64,000 bases of DNA from Gammaproteobacteria bacterium (GCA_015709615.1 CP054179.1:2232001-2296000), one strand, 5' to 3'; counted from the first letter of the stretch, positions 53,744 to 63,164 are shown. Translations and numbers: made by a program. The notes: generated by a model not told the origin, from the sequence alone.

Positions 53744-53986
53744 ATGCCAGTCTATGATTACTTGTGCACACAGTGCAAACTACAATTTGAAGTACACCAT
53801 TCAATCAATGCACCCAACCCGGATTGTTCGGCATGCGGGAGTACGACAGAGAAATTGATTCTTTCTGCACCTGCGATGCATGGCAACATGGCGCGTGGCC
53901 GTGATCTGGCAGTGCGCTCGCTGCAACCAAAAGCTGATCAGGTAAATCACGTACACGCAGCCGGGTGTGGATGTAAGCATCATTAG
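53744..53986 (+). CDS. FmdB-family zinc ribbon protein
   Basis: 80 residues. Starts MPVYDYLCTQCKLQFEV with CxxC and follows with CSACG, the paired zinc-knuckle of FmdB putative regulatory proteins. The tail HVHAAGCGCKHH adds a Cys/His metal-binding cluster. Function of the family is unclear. It precedes the sulfide-oxidation genes by 255 bp. Confidence 0.85.
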   Translation: MPVYDYLCTQCKLQFEVHHSINAPNPDCSACGSTTEKLILSAPAMHGNMARGRDLAVRSLQPKADQVNHVHAAGCGCKHH

Positions 53987-54241
53987 TATGAGTCCGGATA
54001 TATCTCTACTTGCTGTTTAAATTCGCCTGGGGTGATCTAACACTAATCCAATTATCGATATATCGCAGACCAAGGATTGATTGATTTCACAAATTCCTTT
54101 TAATCTAGTATATAAAATTAATAAGTATTTGATATATAGATAATTATTGTTTTAAGCCCTTGATACCGTTTCCTAAAATATTAGTGAACAATGTTTGGTG
54201 CTGACACGACTTAAAACCGATCCTTACGGAAGGAGGAAGAA

Positions 54242-55930
54242 ATGAGCATCGTTACGACAAAACTGGATGAGAAGCTGTTTGTTACCAGTCAGATCAGCGT
54301 TGATGATTTGGCAGAAATAGCATCAGCGGGGTATAAATCTATTATCTGCAATCGCCCCGATCATGAAGAAGGGGAAACTCAACCCACAAGTTTGGAATTG
54401 GAAAAAGCGGCACGCATACTTGGAATCAATTTTATTTATTTGCCTATTGAAATTGGTCCAATCTCCACCAGAAAGATTGAATCATTCAACAAATTACTGA
54501 TTGAATTTCCCGGACCAATCCTTGCATTTTGTAATACCGGCAATCGAGCTAGAGCACTATATGAACTGAATAAGCAAAAGAAAATATCCGAAGATGGGGA
54601 AGAATCTGTCACAGCAGCCTGTAGTTGGACAGGTGATGCGCTTGAAACAATTCGCATTCCACACACATCCCGAGATAAATCAATTTCAGTGACAGCAGCT
54701 TGTAATTGGGGTAATTCGTTTGATATCGTCGTGATAGGTGGTGGCGCAGCAGGAATCGGAGTGACGGCTAGTCTCTTGCGCCGCAGACCTGCTCTTCGCA
54801 TCGCGATCGTCGAGCTTTGCGATAAACATTATTATCAACCTGCCTGGACACTAGTCGGTGGTGGCGCTTATGACATGGCACGAACAGTGCGAAACATGGC
54901 GGATGTCATTCCGCCGAAGGTTGAATGGATACGAGCAGCAGCGATTGGATTTGAACCGGACAACAATCTAGTTAATCTGGCAGATGGCCGATCAATTGGC
55001 TATAGGCAATTGATTGTTTGTCCAGGTATACGTTTGGCCTGGGAGAAAATCGAGGGGTTGGAGGAAACACTCGGCAAAAATGGCGTCACATCTAACTATC
55101 ATTCTGATTTGGCGCCTTATACTTGGCATCTCACGAAAAATCTCAAAAGCGGCAGGGCCTTGTTTACGCAACCACCCATGCCGATAAAATGTGCTGGTGC
55201 TCCTCAAAAGGCCATGTATCTTTCATCTGATTATTGGTTGCGCCATCATATGTTGGAGGATATCGAAGTCGAATTTAATACGGCTGGTGCAGTATTGTTT
55301 GGTGTAGCTGACTTTGTTCCACCATTGATGGAATATGTGAAACGTTATCACGCAAAAGTGGTGTTCAATTCCAATCTGGTAAAGGTCGAGGGCGCCAAAA
55401 AAATAGCCAGCTTCGACATTGAGGATAGCGAGGGAAATGTTACGCGTATAGAAAAACCGTTCGATATGCTGCACGTGGTACCGCCTCAGGTTGCACCAGA
55501 CTTCATCAGTAAAAGCCCATTGGCCGATGCTTCGGGATTTTGTGAGGTTAATCCCAAAACATTGCAGCACCCGCGTTACGCTAACATCTTTTCCTTGGGA
55601 GATGTTTGTTCTTCGCCTAATGCCAAAACGGCCGCCGCGGCCAGAAAGCAAATCGTTATAGTAGCGGAGAATCTCCTGGCAGCCAAAGAAGGCAGGGAGC
55701 TTTGCAATAGTTATGATGGTTATGGCGCTTGTCCTCTCACGGTAGAAAATGGCAAGGTGGTATTGGCCGAATTTGGTTTTGGCGGTAAATTGTTGCCCAC
55801 TTTCTCGCTCAGTCCGACCGTGCCAAGCCGATTTGCGTGGTTTCTCAAAACGAAATTATTCCCCTGGTTATACTGGAATGGCATGTTGAAAGGCCGTGAA
55901 TGGTTCACTCGTTCAACAAGTGTAAGCTAA
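54242..55930 (+). CDS. phosphatase/sulfurtransferase-like domain fused to sulfide:quinone oxidoreductase
   Basis: 562 residues. The N-terminal 110 residues are a TIGR01244-type (Blh-related, dual-specificity-phosphatase fold) domain with Cys97 in CNTGNRA. From about 160 the protein is a type II SQR: FAD loop GGGAAG (166-171), redox cysteines Cys260 (VCPG) and Cys317 (IKCAGAPQK), and a C-terminal FAD site SLGDVCSSPNAKTAAA. It oxidises sulfide with transfer of electrons to quinone; the N-terminal domain may handle the persulfide product. A repeated segment SVTAACxW occurs at 122-129 and 149-156. Ribosome site AAGGAGG. First gene of a sulfide-detoxification cluster. Confidence 0.88.
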   Translation: MSIVTTKLDEKLFVTSQISVDDLAEIASAGYKSIICNRPDHEEGETQPTSLELEKAARILGINFIYLPIEIGPISTRKIESFNKLLIEFPGPILAFCNTGNRARALYELNKQKKISEDGEESVTAACSWTGDALETIRIPHTSRDKSISVTAACNWGNSFDIVVIGGGAAGIGVTASLLRRRPALRIAIVELCDKHYYQPAWTLVGGGAYDMARTVRNMADVIPPKVEWIRAAAIGFEPDNNLVNLADGRSIGYRQLIVCPGIRLAWEKIEGLEETLGKNGVTSNYHSDLAPYTWHLTKNLKSGRALFTQPPMPIKCAGAPQKAMYLSSDYWLRHHMLEDIEVEFNTAGAVLFGVADFVPPLMEYVKRYHAKVVFNSNLVKVEGAKKIASFDIEDSEGNVTRIEKPFDMLHVVPPQVAPDFISKSPLADASGFCEVNPKTLQHPRYANIFSLGDVCSSPNAKTAAAARKQIVIVAENLLAAKEGRELCNSYDGYGACPLTVENGKVVLAEFGFGGKLLPTFSLSPTVPSRFAWFLKTKLFPWLYWNGMLKGREWFTRSTSVS

Positions 55931-55957
55931 GTAACATGGCCAAGTCTAATCAGCATC

Positions 55958-56749
55958 TTGCTGGGCTCATTCATAGGTATCGTGCTTGCGCTGACAGGAG
56001 CAGGTGGAGCCATCATCGCGGTGCCGCTGCTCATGTTCAGCTTGCATCTTACAGTTGCAGAAGCTGCTCCCGTTGGTTTGCTTGCGGTCGGCTTGTCAGC
56101 AGCAATCGGGGCATTGTTAGCATTCAAACAAAAAATTGTCAGATATCGGGCAGCCAGTCTGATCGCGGCGATGGGTGCATTGACCGCTCCAATAGGCATA
56201 TGGGCTGCACAGCAATTGCCAAACGCACCGCTGACCTTGTTGTTTGCTTGTGTGTTAATTTATGTTGCTATTCGCATGTTTCACCAAAGCCTGCATGAAA
56301 ATGACGTAAGAATAATGGCTGATCCACCTTGCTGGTTGGATGAAATCGGCGAACGTTTGGTTTGGAACATCCCTTGCTTTAGAGCATTAGCATTCTCAGG
56401 CACGATGGCAGGTTTTCTGTCAGGCTTACTGGGTGTAGGTGGTGGATTCGTGATCGTACCGACACTCAAGAAAGTTACCAATCTTAATACGTCATTCATA
56501 TTGGCCACATCACTCGCCATTATTGCATTGGTTTCCCTGGCTGGTGTTGTTTCAGCAATATTCATTGGCACCCTGAAATGGTCGATTGCTTTTCCTTTTT
56601 GTGGTGGAACTATCGCAGGAATGTTGGTTGGCAGATTATTCGCTGATCGTTTTGCAGAACATAGATTGCAGCAAAGTTTTGCCATTTTGGCAATTAGTGT
56701 TGCAATTGGCTTGATCGTAAAAGTGGTTTGGAATGCATTTTTTAGTTAG
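55958..56749 (+). CDS. TauE/SafE-type sulfite/anion exporter
   Basis: 263 residues from TTG 55958, with seven or eight hydrophobic helices and the repeated TauE motif (LTGAGGAIIAVPLLMF and LLGVGGGFVIVPTL). It would export sulfite or thiosulfate, fitting the sulfide-oxidising context. The start is doubtful: TTG cuts into the first helix. The only ATG nearby (55936) is out of frame by one base, and in-frame codons run open from 55931 (PSLISILLGSFIG). A one-base indel near 55938 would restore an ATG start. Confidence 0.85.
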   Translation: MLGSFIGIVLALTGAGGAIIAVPLLMFSLHLTVAEAAPVGLLAVGLSAAIGALLAFKQKIVRYRAASLIAAMGALTAPIGIWAAQQLPNAPLTLLFACVLIYVAIRMFHQSLHENDVRIMADPPCWLDEIGERLVWNIPCFRALAFSGTMAGFLSGLLGVGGGFVIVPTLKKVTNLNTSFILATSLAIIALVSLAGVVSAIFIGTLKWSIAFPFCGGTIAGMLVGRLFADRFAEHRLQQSFAILAISVAIGLIVKVVWNAFFS

Positions 56750-56789
56750 TAATCTCATTCATCCTCCACTTTCTAGCAGGTAATCAAAA

Positions 56790-57651
56790 ATGATACCCCA
56801 TATTAAAGCATTCTTTGATTCAGCAACATGGACGATAAGCTACATTGTTTTTGATGAGCGAAAAGGAAGTTGCGCTATTATCGATCCAGTTCTGGACTAC
56901 GAACCCAAATCAAGTAGAACAAGCACCCGCTCAGCCGATAAACTGATTGAATTTGTTAACCAACAACAATTGTCTGTGGCTTGGATGCTTGAAACACATG
57001 CGCATGCAGATCACTTATCATCTGCAGATTATCTTAAGAAAAAACTGGGCGGCAAAACTGCTATTGGCAATAATATTTCTATCATTCAAAAAACTTTCAA
57101 AGAAATCTTTAACTTAGATGAAGAATTTATTCCAGATGGTCATGATTTTGATCACTTGTTTACTGATGGCGAATTATTTCAGATTGGCAAATTGACAGCT
57201 AAAGCTATCTCCGTATCAGGTCACAGCGCCCGCTGACATGGCTTATCAATTCGACAATATCATCTTTGTAGGTGATACACTTTTCATGCCGGATATTGGT
57301 ACTGCTCGTGCCGACTTTCCGGGAGGAGATGCACATCAGTTATTCAGATCTATCCAAAAATTGCTGGCTTTTTCACCGGAAAAAAAGTTATTGATGTGCC
57401 ATGATTACCCGCCTGCCAGCCGCTCCCCCGCGTGGGAAAGCACAGTTGCACAACAACGCACGCATAATATTCATATCCGTGACGGCGTCAGCGAAAATGA
57501 ATTTGTCATGATGCGCAACAAACGCGATGCTACGCTAGAGATGCCTACTTTGCTACTACCTTCATTACAGGTAAACATTAGGGCCGGAAAATTACCGGTA
57601 GCCGAAGAAAATGGGGTTGCGTATTTAAAAATACCTATCAACTTTATTTAA
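56790..57651 (+). pseudogene. MBL-fold persulfide dioxygenase (ETHE1-like), frameshifted
   Basis: Two frames, 56790-57236 and 57238-57651, together encode one protein. The first has ETHAHADHLS (metal-binding HxHxDH) and stops after SGHSAR; the second begins MAYQFDNIIFVGDTLFMPDIGTARADFPGGDA. Family members read GHTPADMAY at the join; here CACAGCGCCCGCTGACATG is one base too long, and removing one base gives HSPADMA. So either a one-base insertion inactivates the gene or the base is a sequencing error. The enzyme would oxidise glutathione persulfide from SQR to sulfite. Confidence 0.88.
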
Positions 57652-57922
57652 TCTATTACAAAACATAAATGCAAGGTGTGCCATTAATCTCACGGATGAT
57701 CTTTTCCATTACGACCGAGAAATGGGCACATATTTGAGATAGTGAGGCAATTTTGAGACTCAGCACAATGTGAATATAACGACTTCGGTTAACAGTCTTG
57801 ATATATTAAATTACCTTCAAGGAGTAGGACTCATTTCCAGATCAACACTATTCATCCAAATAGCGTATAAATCAAAACCGCCAGATTCTCGTCGACCCCT
57901 TTTATAAGTTGCATATGAAAAA
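57652..57922. other. intergenic, no supported gene
   Basis: AT-rich spacer between the MBL gene and the convergent ICMT-like gene. No hairpin with a T-tract was found. Confidence 0.5.
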
Positions 57923-58384
57923 TTATACCCATCGACAAACCGATTTCAAATATCTGGCATAGCCATCGCCAAATTTAGCCAACAGGGCATTTTCTTCTGG
58001 AATAATCTGAAATCGATTTAAATACACAACAAACAGCGGTAACAACAAAACAGACAGGACATTTGCTAAAAATACACCCCATGCCGCAAGCATCAACAAA
58101 AATCCGACATACATGGGATTTCGGCTCAATCTATAAACACCTGTGGTGACTATCGAAGTGGCTAATCCAGGAGTTAATGGGTTTACTGTTGTTTTTGCTG
58201 AAATAAATTCCACCGCAGCGACAATGATTAATACAAAACCCATTAGCCATAATGCTCCTGCTACCAATTCCTTGTCCGGAATTTGAATCACCGTCCATGG
58301 ACTCATCAATGAAACAGACCACATGACTACAGTAAACAAGAGAACCAACACAGCCGGTGGAATTTTAAGTTCAAGACAATACAT
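57923..58384 (-). CDS. isoprenylcysteine carboxyl methyltransferase-like membrane protein
   Basis: 153 residues with three to four membrane helices. The C-terminal half has the ICMT/PEMT pattern: TTGVYRLSRNPMYVGFLLMLAAWGVFLAN followed by EENALLAKFGDGYARYLKSVCRWV. Bacterial members methylate unknown lipids or small substrates. It stands alone on the minus strand. Confidence 0.85.
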   Translation of the reverse strand: MYCLELKIPPAVLVLLFTVVMWSVSLMSPWTVIQIPDKELVAGALWLMGFVLIIVAAVEFISAKTTVNPLTPGLATSIVTTGVYRLSRNPMYVGFLLMLAAWGVFLANVLSVLLLPLFVVYLNRFQIIPEENALLAKFGDGYARYLKSVCRWV

Positions 58385-58597
58385 GGCTTACTAGATAGAT
58401 AATATAATTATATTATTGATTTCATTTTAACTTCAGAAGTTACTTTTGCTTCATCAAGTCCTACAATATTTTCAATGCCAAAAAGCTATTAGTTCAATAG
58501 AAAATAATTAGTTTTAGACAATTTTTATGAGCTTATATTTTGATTGTTTGGTACTCAGCAATAGCCAATCACGGAATGCTAACACTTTAGGCATAGT
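58385..58597. other. intergenic, no supported gene
   Basis: AT-rich 213 bp without ribosome site or readable frame; likely promoter region of the ICMT-like gene. Confidence 0.4.
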
Positions 58598-59060
58598 TTA
58601 CCATTCAGCCCTATACCACAAAAGGTAGGCTAACAAAGAAAGATGCTTAAATCTTGGGGAAAGTCGAATTTGCCGTCCTGCAGTGATATCATCTTGAGCC
58701 CTTAACTGCGATCCCGTGCCCATCAACAACTGATTGCACCCGGATACAACATCTAATCGCCCATCTGTGACAGCCATTGAGTCTCTATTGATTTGATTAT
58801 TTGAAGTTTTCTTTGCATACTTCCAAAGCCGAACATATGCAGTTGCGGAATCAAGAATTGGATCGAAATCTGATGGAGTCATATCCATGGACTGAAAATC
58901 GTCCAACATGTCCGGTACTATCCCGATATGCGTTAAGCCATTAGTATTAAAGTCAAATGTTTTTTGGCAAAATATACATCGACCCATTGTGATGCTTCCA
59001 GTAATTGTTTTAATTGTAAATGTGCCATCACGAATGGACCATTCAATCGCTTGATCAGTT
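58598..59060 (-). pseudogene. remnant of a metal-dependent hydrolase C-terminus
   Basis: On the minus strand a frame opens after a stop near 59063 and contains FDFNTNGLTHIGIVPDMLDDFQSMDM ... DPILDSATAYVRLWKYA. This recalls the C-terminal segment FDFNTDGLAHVGLLPD...SAEAYxxxWE of amidohydrolase/dipeptidase-like secreted enzymes. There is no plausible start (the first Met, at 58987, is internal to the motif region) and no catalytic part. The last 60 residues do not fit the family. Treated as a gene scrap. Confidence 0.4.
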
Positions 59061-59066
59061 CAGCGA

Positions 59067-59190
59067 GAAACTCAACCAACAGCCGTCGTGTTTCGGAATA
59101 GTCCCAGTGCCATGTCCAGCTTGCCCATCAAGCGCAGCACGATTTCCCGCATCTCCTGCGGCACGATGTGCGACAAGCCGAGTGCCGTTT
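59067..59190 (-). pseudogene. short coding scrap of unknown origin
   Basis: Minus strand reads LKTALGLSHIVPQEMREIVL ... LMGKLDMALGLFRN before a stop. It looks protein-like and differs from both neighbours, but no family is recognised. Confidence 0.25.
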
Positions 59191-59196
59191 TCAACA

Positions 59197-59480
59197 CGGG
59201 GCATCTCTACTGGCTAGGTTATGAAAGAGATCAAGGTCGGTTTGCAGCGGCGCAGGGACGGGAACACAGGCATTCTTTCGGCACACGGCTTTTCGGTTCT
59301 GCAAAGAATTGGGGTTGGAACCTGGAAGCGGTGTTTCAGATTGGCCATGTCGGCAGTCAAACTATCAGTGCCTGGATAGTTGCTTCTGATACAGGTTTTA
59401 TCTTTACTGCGCTGTTGTGGTCACCCCGGCCCGGCTTGAAAGCGGACATTGCCAGCGGTGATAAAAATCCAAGCGATGGA
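59197..59480 (+). pseudogene. alginate-export-domain outer-membrane protein fragment
   Basis: The plus strand reads GHLYWLGYERDQGRFAAAQG, then HSFGTRLFGSAKNWGWNLEAVFQIG and ISAWIVASDTGFIFTALLWSPRPGLKADIASGDKNP. This matches the C-terminal strands of PF13372 (alginate export) barrels. N-terminus and final strand are absent: the frame runs into a tRNA-like sequence at 59482 and stops at 59501. A fragment only. Confidence 0.6.
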
Positions 59481-59481
59481 C

Positions 59482-59523
59482 GGCTCCCAGACCAGGGCTA
59501 GAACCTGGGACCTGCGGATTAAC
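59482..59523 (-). pseudogene. 3' half of tRNA-Asn (GTT), displaced
   Basis: The minus strand reads GTTAATCCGCAGGTCCCAGG then TTCTAGCCCTGGTCTGGGAGCC: anticodon GTT with the 3' side of the anticodon arm, variable loop, a T arm (CCAGG-TTCTAGC-CCTGG) and the 3' acceptor strand. The 5' half is missing. The cut at the anticodon loop is the usual crossover site of tRNA-targeting integrases, so this looks like an attachment-site remnant. Confidence 0.7.
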
Positions 59524-59837
59524 GGGTATTTTAATTAACTGTTTTTATTAATAATATACCCGCTAGTGCTCGCCAACACTCGCCAATAATCGTCAGATAT
59601 GTCACGTTTTATTCTTAGAGTTTTCTTAAAGCTGTACGCGAAAGTAAGAAAGTAGTAACTATACTAATATGCGACAATGATATTATATTAGTGGCGAGCT
59701 TCAGTAGAAATTCCCTTCTAATATTAAATACTCTCTTACATAATCACACGATTTTGTCCAGTCGGCGCTGACTAGGGCGCAAGCTAATGTTTTACATTGC
59801 AATCTGCAGCCAGCGGAGCTTTCATTTTGGCTTCCTG
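59524..59837. other. intergenic, no supported gene
   Basis: AT-rich, with a small direct repeat CTCGCCAA near 59575. This may be the edge of an old integrated element given the adjacent tRNA-Asn fragment. No coding sequence. Confidence 0.4.
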
Positions 59838-60713
59838 TTAAACCTTACTTAAATGTTTCTGCAGGAACTTAATGAAGTGCTGTGTTTTTGCGGGTAGTAA
59901 CCGAGTTTCCGTAACGGCGTAGACAGATACCGGAGTCCCATGCCATTGAGGTAGTACGCGACACAATCGTCCACTGGCAAGATCATCAGCGACAATTTTT
60001 TCCCACATCATGATGATGCCCATATCGAGCGCTGCCAAGCGGCAAATCATCCCGACACTGTTGAGCTTGAATCGGCTACCAATAGAAACTTCGGTGGTGC
60101 GTGCCTCATTGTGTAGTGTCCACGTATTACTCTTCTTGATGCCCAGACACTCATGGTGCGCCAGATCGGCAGGCTCGGCAGGCTCTCCCGAGCGGTCAAG
60201 ATAACGAGGCGAGGCGTATAGGTACACAGGGAGAACGCCCAATGGACGTGCGATCAATTGCGAGTTCTCCGGTTCTCCGATGCGGATTGCTACATCGAAA
60301 GGTTCACTCACCAGATCGGCCCGTCGTGATGTTAGATCGAAATCGAAGACGATGCCCGGATAGAGCCTCGCAAATTCGGCGATCAATGGTGCCATATAGG
60401 TCACGGCAAAATCTACAGGTAACGAAGCGCGTAGCACGCCACTGGGCTGTTCGAGCATTTCGCCGAGTTGCTCGTGCGCGAGTTTGGCTTCATCAACGAT
60501 ACGTTTACAGCGCTCAAAATAAATCTGACCAGCCTCCGTTAATGTGATCCTGCGCGTTGTACGATGCAAAAGACGCAATCCGATCGTCTTCTCCAGCGCA
60601 CTGATCCGACGCGATAGGGTTGAGTTCGGCATTCCGATAATATCGGCAGCCCCCCGAAAACTCCTGGCCTTGACAACTTCCACGAACAAGGCCATGTCAT
60701 TCAGAAATTCCAT
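59838..60713 (-). CDS. LysR family transcriptional regulator
   Basis: 291 residues. N-terminal winged helix-turn-helix (MALFVEVVKARSFRGAADIIGMPNSTLSRRISALEKTIGLRLLHRTTRRITLTEAG, 7-62) and a periplasmic-binding-protein-like effector domain from about 90. Of the CrgA/DsdC-like subgroup that acts on a divergent neighbour or on itself. The divergent region contains only a small lipoprotein gene 350 bp away. Target unknown. Confidence 0.93.
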   Translation of the reverse strand: MEFLNDMALFVEVVKARSFRGAADIIGMPNSTLSRRISALEKTIGLRLLHRTTRRITLTEAGQIYFERCKRIVDEAKLAHEQLGEMLEQPSGVLRASLPVDFAVTYMAPLIAEFARLYPGIVFDFDLTSRRADLVSEPFDVAIRIGEPENSQLIARPLGVLPVYLYASPRYLDRSGEPAEPADLAHHECLGIKKSNTWTLHNEARTTEVSIGSRFKLNSVGMICRLAALDMGIIMMWEKIVADDLASGRLCRVLPQWHGTPVSVYAVTETRLLPAKTQHFIKFLQKHLSKV

Positions 60714-61065
60714 ATTGATTGCTCCATTATTGGAGCAATATTATCCAAAAATCAGTCTTTATTCTATATAAGAAGCAGTAGACAATTCAACATCGAAAAA
60801 TTTAGTGAAATCATCATGAATAATTGCATGAAAATATTAAAAAAATGAGAGAACATTGAGCCGATCGGCTTTATGTTGACCTTGTTGGAGTTTGCTCTAT
60901 TACACCAGTACCAAGTCGGACTAAATAATGCACATCCTTCGCTAAATCGGTCCTATCCAGCAGAAGGTTCGATGCTTGAATCTATAACCTATTAATCCCA
61001 TGGTATAAATTTATCTCTGACTGGTAAAAAGAAAGGTTTCTATAAAGTTTATATGGAGGTATTTT
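60714..61065. other. intergenic, LysR-type divergent promoter region
   Basis: 352 bp without a gene. It contains the palindrome AGCCGATCGGCT (about 60860) and A/T runs. The LysR promoter and possibly that of the lipoprotein lie here. Confidence 0.4.
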
Positions 61066-61263
61066 ATGAAGCATATTATCAACGCAGTTACTATTGCTCT
61101 GTTAGTTATGCTGATAGCTGCGTGTGGTCGTCCTACGGTGACGATTAATGAAAGAGAAAGGGAAAATTATGAAAAAAAACTTGCTGGTAAAAAAATAGAG
61201 TGTCCATTCGGCCTGGATGCTAATGGATCATGCCTAGAAGAAGGTGATGATGGCATCTGGTAA
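61066..61263 (+). CDS. small lipoprotein
   Basis: 65 residues. Signal with lipobox MLIAACG (Cys at about 20), then a charged helix (NERERENYEKKLAGKK) and a Cys-containing tail (IECPFGLDANGSCLEEGDDGIW). The ATG at 61066 has GGAGG upstream. Function unknown. Confidence 0.75.
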   Translation: MKHIINAVTIALLVMLIAACGRPTVTINERERENYEKKLAGKKIECPFGLDANGSCLEEGDDGIW

Positions 61264-61497
61264 TTATGGCTCCTACCATTTCTGTAACAAAAAACCAGGA
61301 TCTTTTTTTAGCTATATTTGAGCGCAAATACTTTAACAATCTGGGAATAGGTTTTTTTTAAGCTGAACTAAGAGCCACTATTATTTGATCTTTTGTGCTC
61401 ACTTTTCTTAACCGCCTAGTAATAAATTGTGTAGCAATAATTATTCAATGGTGACTCATATCTGGAAGTGGCAGAAATGTCACCTTGATCTATCTTA

Positions 61498-62391
61498 ATG
61501 ACGATCTATAGGCACACACTTTTTGTACTGGTAATAGTAAGTAAGACTGGTGCAGCACTTGCTACTGAGGGCGGAGGCAGTATTTATCCGCTTGGGGCTG
61601 AGGAATATATCTGTTGTGCGTTACCTAAACCCGGGGTTTACGGGATGCTGTGGGGACGGCATTACAGTGCTGATAAAATTCGTGGTAATGAGGGAGATGT
61701 TGTATCACACCCGTCTTTTAAGGTGACTGCCAGCGCTATTGTTCCTCGAATTGTATGGATCACACCAGTAAAAATTATGGGAGCCTCATTAGGTTTTCAC
61801 ACGATTATGCCTATTGTGAACCTCAATGTTAAGGTTGCTCCGGAAGTTTCTCAAAATAAAGCAGGTATCGGGGATATGACGATAGGAGGAGTATTAGGCT
61901 GGCAGCTTAGTAATAAATTACATAGCGTGGCTGCGCTTGATTTGTTTGCTCCAACTGGAAATTATCATAAGGATAACATTGCAAATATTGGCCGAAATTA
62001 CTGGGCAATTCAACCTGTGCTTGGCATTACTCGTATTGATCCAATCGGCTTGAATATGGGTATCAAGGCGATGTGGACATATAATCTCCAAAATAAAGAT
62101 ACAAACTACCTATCCGGACAAGAGCTTATTATTGACTATACCCTAGGTTGGGGGGTGGGAAGAGGTTGGGTATTAGGTATCGGTGGTTATGCTTACTGGC
62201 AGGTAACCAGTGATTCCCAAAATAGTGAATCGGTTACAAACAATAAGGGACGTGCTTATGCGATAGGTCCGTCAATGCGTTACGATAGTGGACGGGGATG
62301 GTTCATTACCGGTAAATACCAAATAGATGGGGCAGTCAGGAATCGCGCTGATGGAACCGCATTCTGGCTTAAAGCTGTTCTCCCATTCTGA
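61498..62391 (+). CDS. outer-membrane protein of the MetA-pathway/phenol-degradation type (PF13557-like)
   Basis: 297 residues. After a signal peptide (about 1-22, ending AALA) the mature protein starts TEGGGSIYPLGAEEY, typical of SphA-/PF13557-type porins that appear in aromatic-degradation clusters. The rest alternates short beta strands (GIGDMTIGGVLGWQL, LDLFAPTGNYHK, FITGKYQIDG) and ends with a Phe, the outer-membrane barrel signature. Two cysteines (EYICCALPKPG) are unusual. Substrate unknown. Confidence 0.78.
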   Translation: MTIYRHTLFVLVIVSKTGAALATEGGGSIYPLGAEEYICCALPKPGVYGMLWGRHYSADKIRGNEGDVVSHPSFKVTASAIVPRIVWITPVKIMGASLGFHTIMPIVNLNVKVAPEVSQNKAGIGDMTIGGVLGWQLSNKLHSVAALDLFAPTGNYHKDNIANIGRNYWAIQPVLGITRIDPIGLNMGIKAMWTYNLQNKDTNYLSGQELIIDYTLGWGVGRGWVLGIGGYAYWQVTSDSQNSESVTNNKGRAYAIGPSMRYDSGRGWFITGKYQIDGAVRNRADGTAFWLKAVLPF

Positions 62392-62672
62392 GATAGCATG
62401 AATTTGCTGCGGAACGATACGACCTACTGATTATAGAAATAGATTTATCCATTGCTACGTCCACGATTGCAGATTCGAATAGCAGTATATTATAGGGCAG
62501 CGATCTCAATCGGGTCACTGCAATAATATGTAGCTGTTTTTTTTCGTGCGTGGTTGCTATGTACTTGGTTATGACCGCATCATTCACTTTTCCTTTTTGG
62601 GTCTATGTGAAAATCGCTAAGTGGACAATAAAGCCCTTCTGAAGTCATTATCAACATTGGTTTGTTTCTAAG
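62392..62672. other. intergenic, no supported gene
   Basis: 280 bp. A minus-strand frame of 72 codons (62369-62587) overlaps the previous gene and has no ribosome site; not supported. Confidence 0.4.
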
Positions 62673-63128
62673 TTAACTATTATCGCATTGAGTAGGCCCT
62701 AAACCTTTTGCATTCAATTCTGCAAGCGCTTCTTCAGTTTTTTTAAGATGACCCAGACCCATTCCCCGTAATACATGATCAGCTTTAGTGTATTGAATCT
62801 TGCTATACGTCGTTATTTCAATACGATTTCCCCAAGGATCAAGAAAATCTAGAAAAGAGCCACTTAGAAGTTTAACGCGCATATGTTCAAGTGTTTGTTT
62901 TACCAATTCCTTATTGTCCACTGCTATGCCAACATGACGCTTTTGATCGGCTTGTCTATTATCATTTTTTATGAAATTGATAAATTGATCTCCAAAATAA
63001 ATAGATGCTTGCATCTCATTTTTTTCATGAACTTCGAAATTCAAGAAATCGCTATAGAATTTTATGGCTTCCTCTATATCCCCAACTTCTAATGCCACAT
63101 GATTTATACCTATTGCATTTGCTTTCAT
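62673..63128 (-). CDS. VOC/glyoxalase-fold protein
   Basis: 151 residues. Starts MKANAIGINHVALEVGDIEEAIKFYSDFLNFEV, the first half of a vicinal-oxygen-chelate fold, followed by KRHVGIAVDN and FLDPWGNRIEITTY, the second half with the metal-binding Glu. Such proteins are glyoxalase, dioxygenase or resistance enzymes. A C-terminal 35-residue extension (HVLRGMGLGHLKKTEEALAEL) is amphipathic. It adjoins an IS. Confidence 0.85.
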   Translation of the reverse strand: MKANAIGINHVALEVGDIEEAIKFYSDFLNFEVHEKNEMQASIYFGDQFINFIKNDNRQADQKRHVGIAVDNKELVKQTLEHMRVKLLSGSFLDFLDPWGNRIEITTYSKIQYTKADHVLRGMGLGHLKKTEEALAELNAKGLGPTQCDNS

Positions 63129-63164
63129 ATTTTTTCCTTTTAAATCTATTAATTGTAAGAAATC

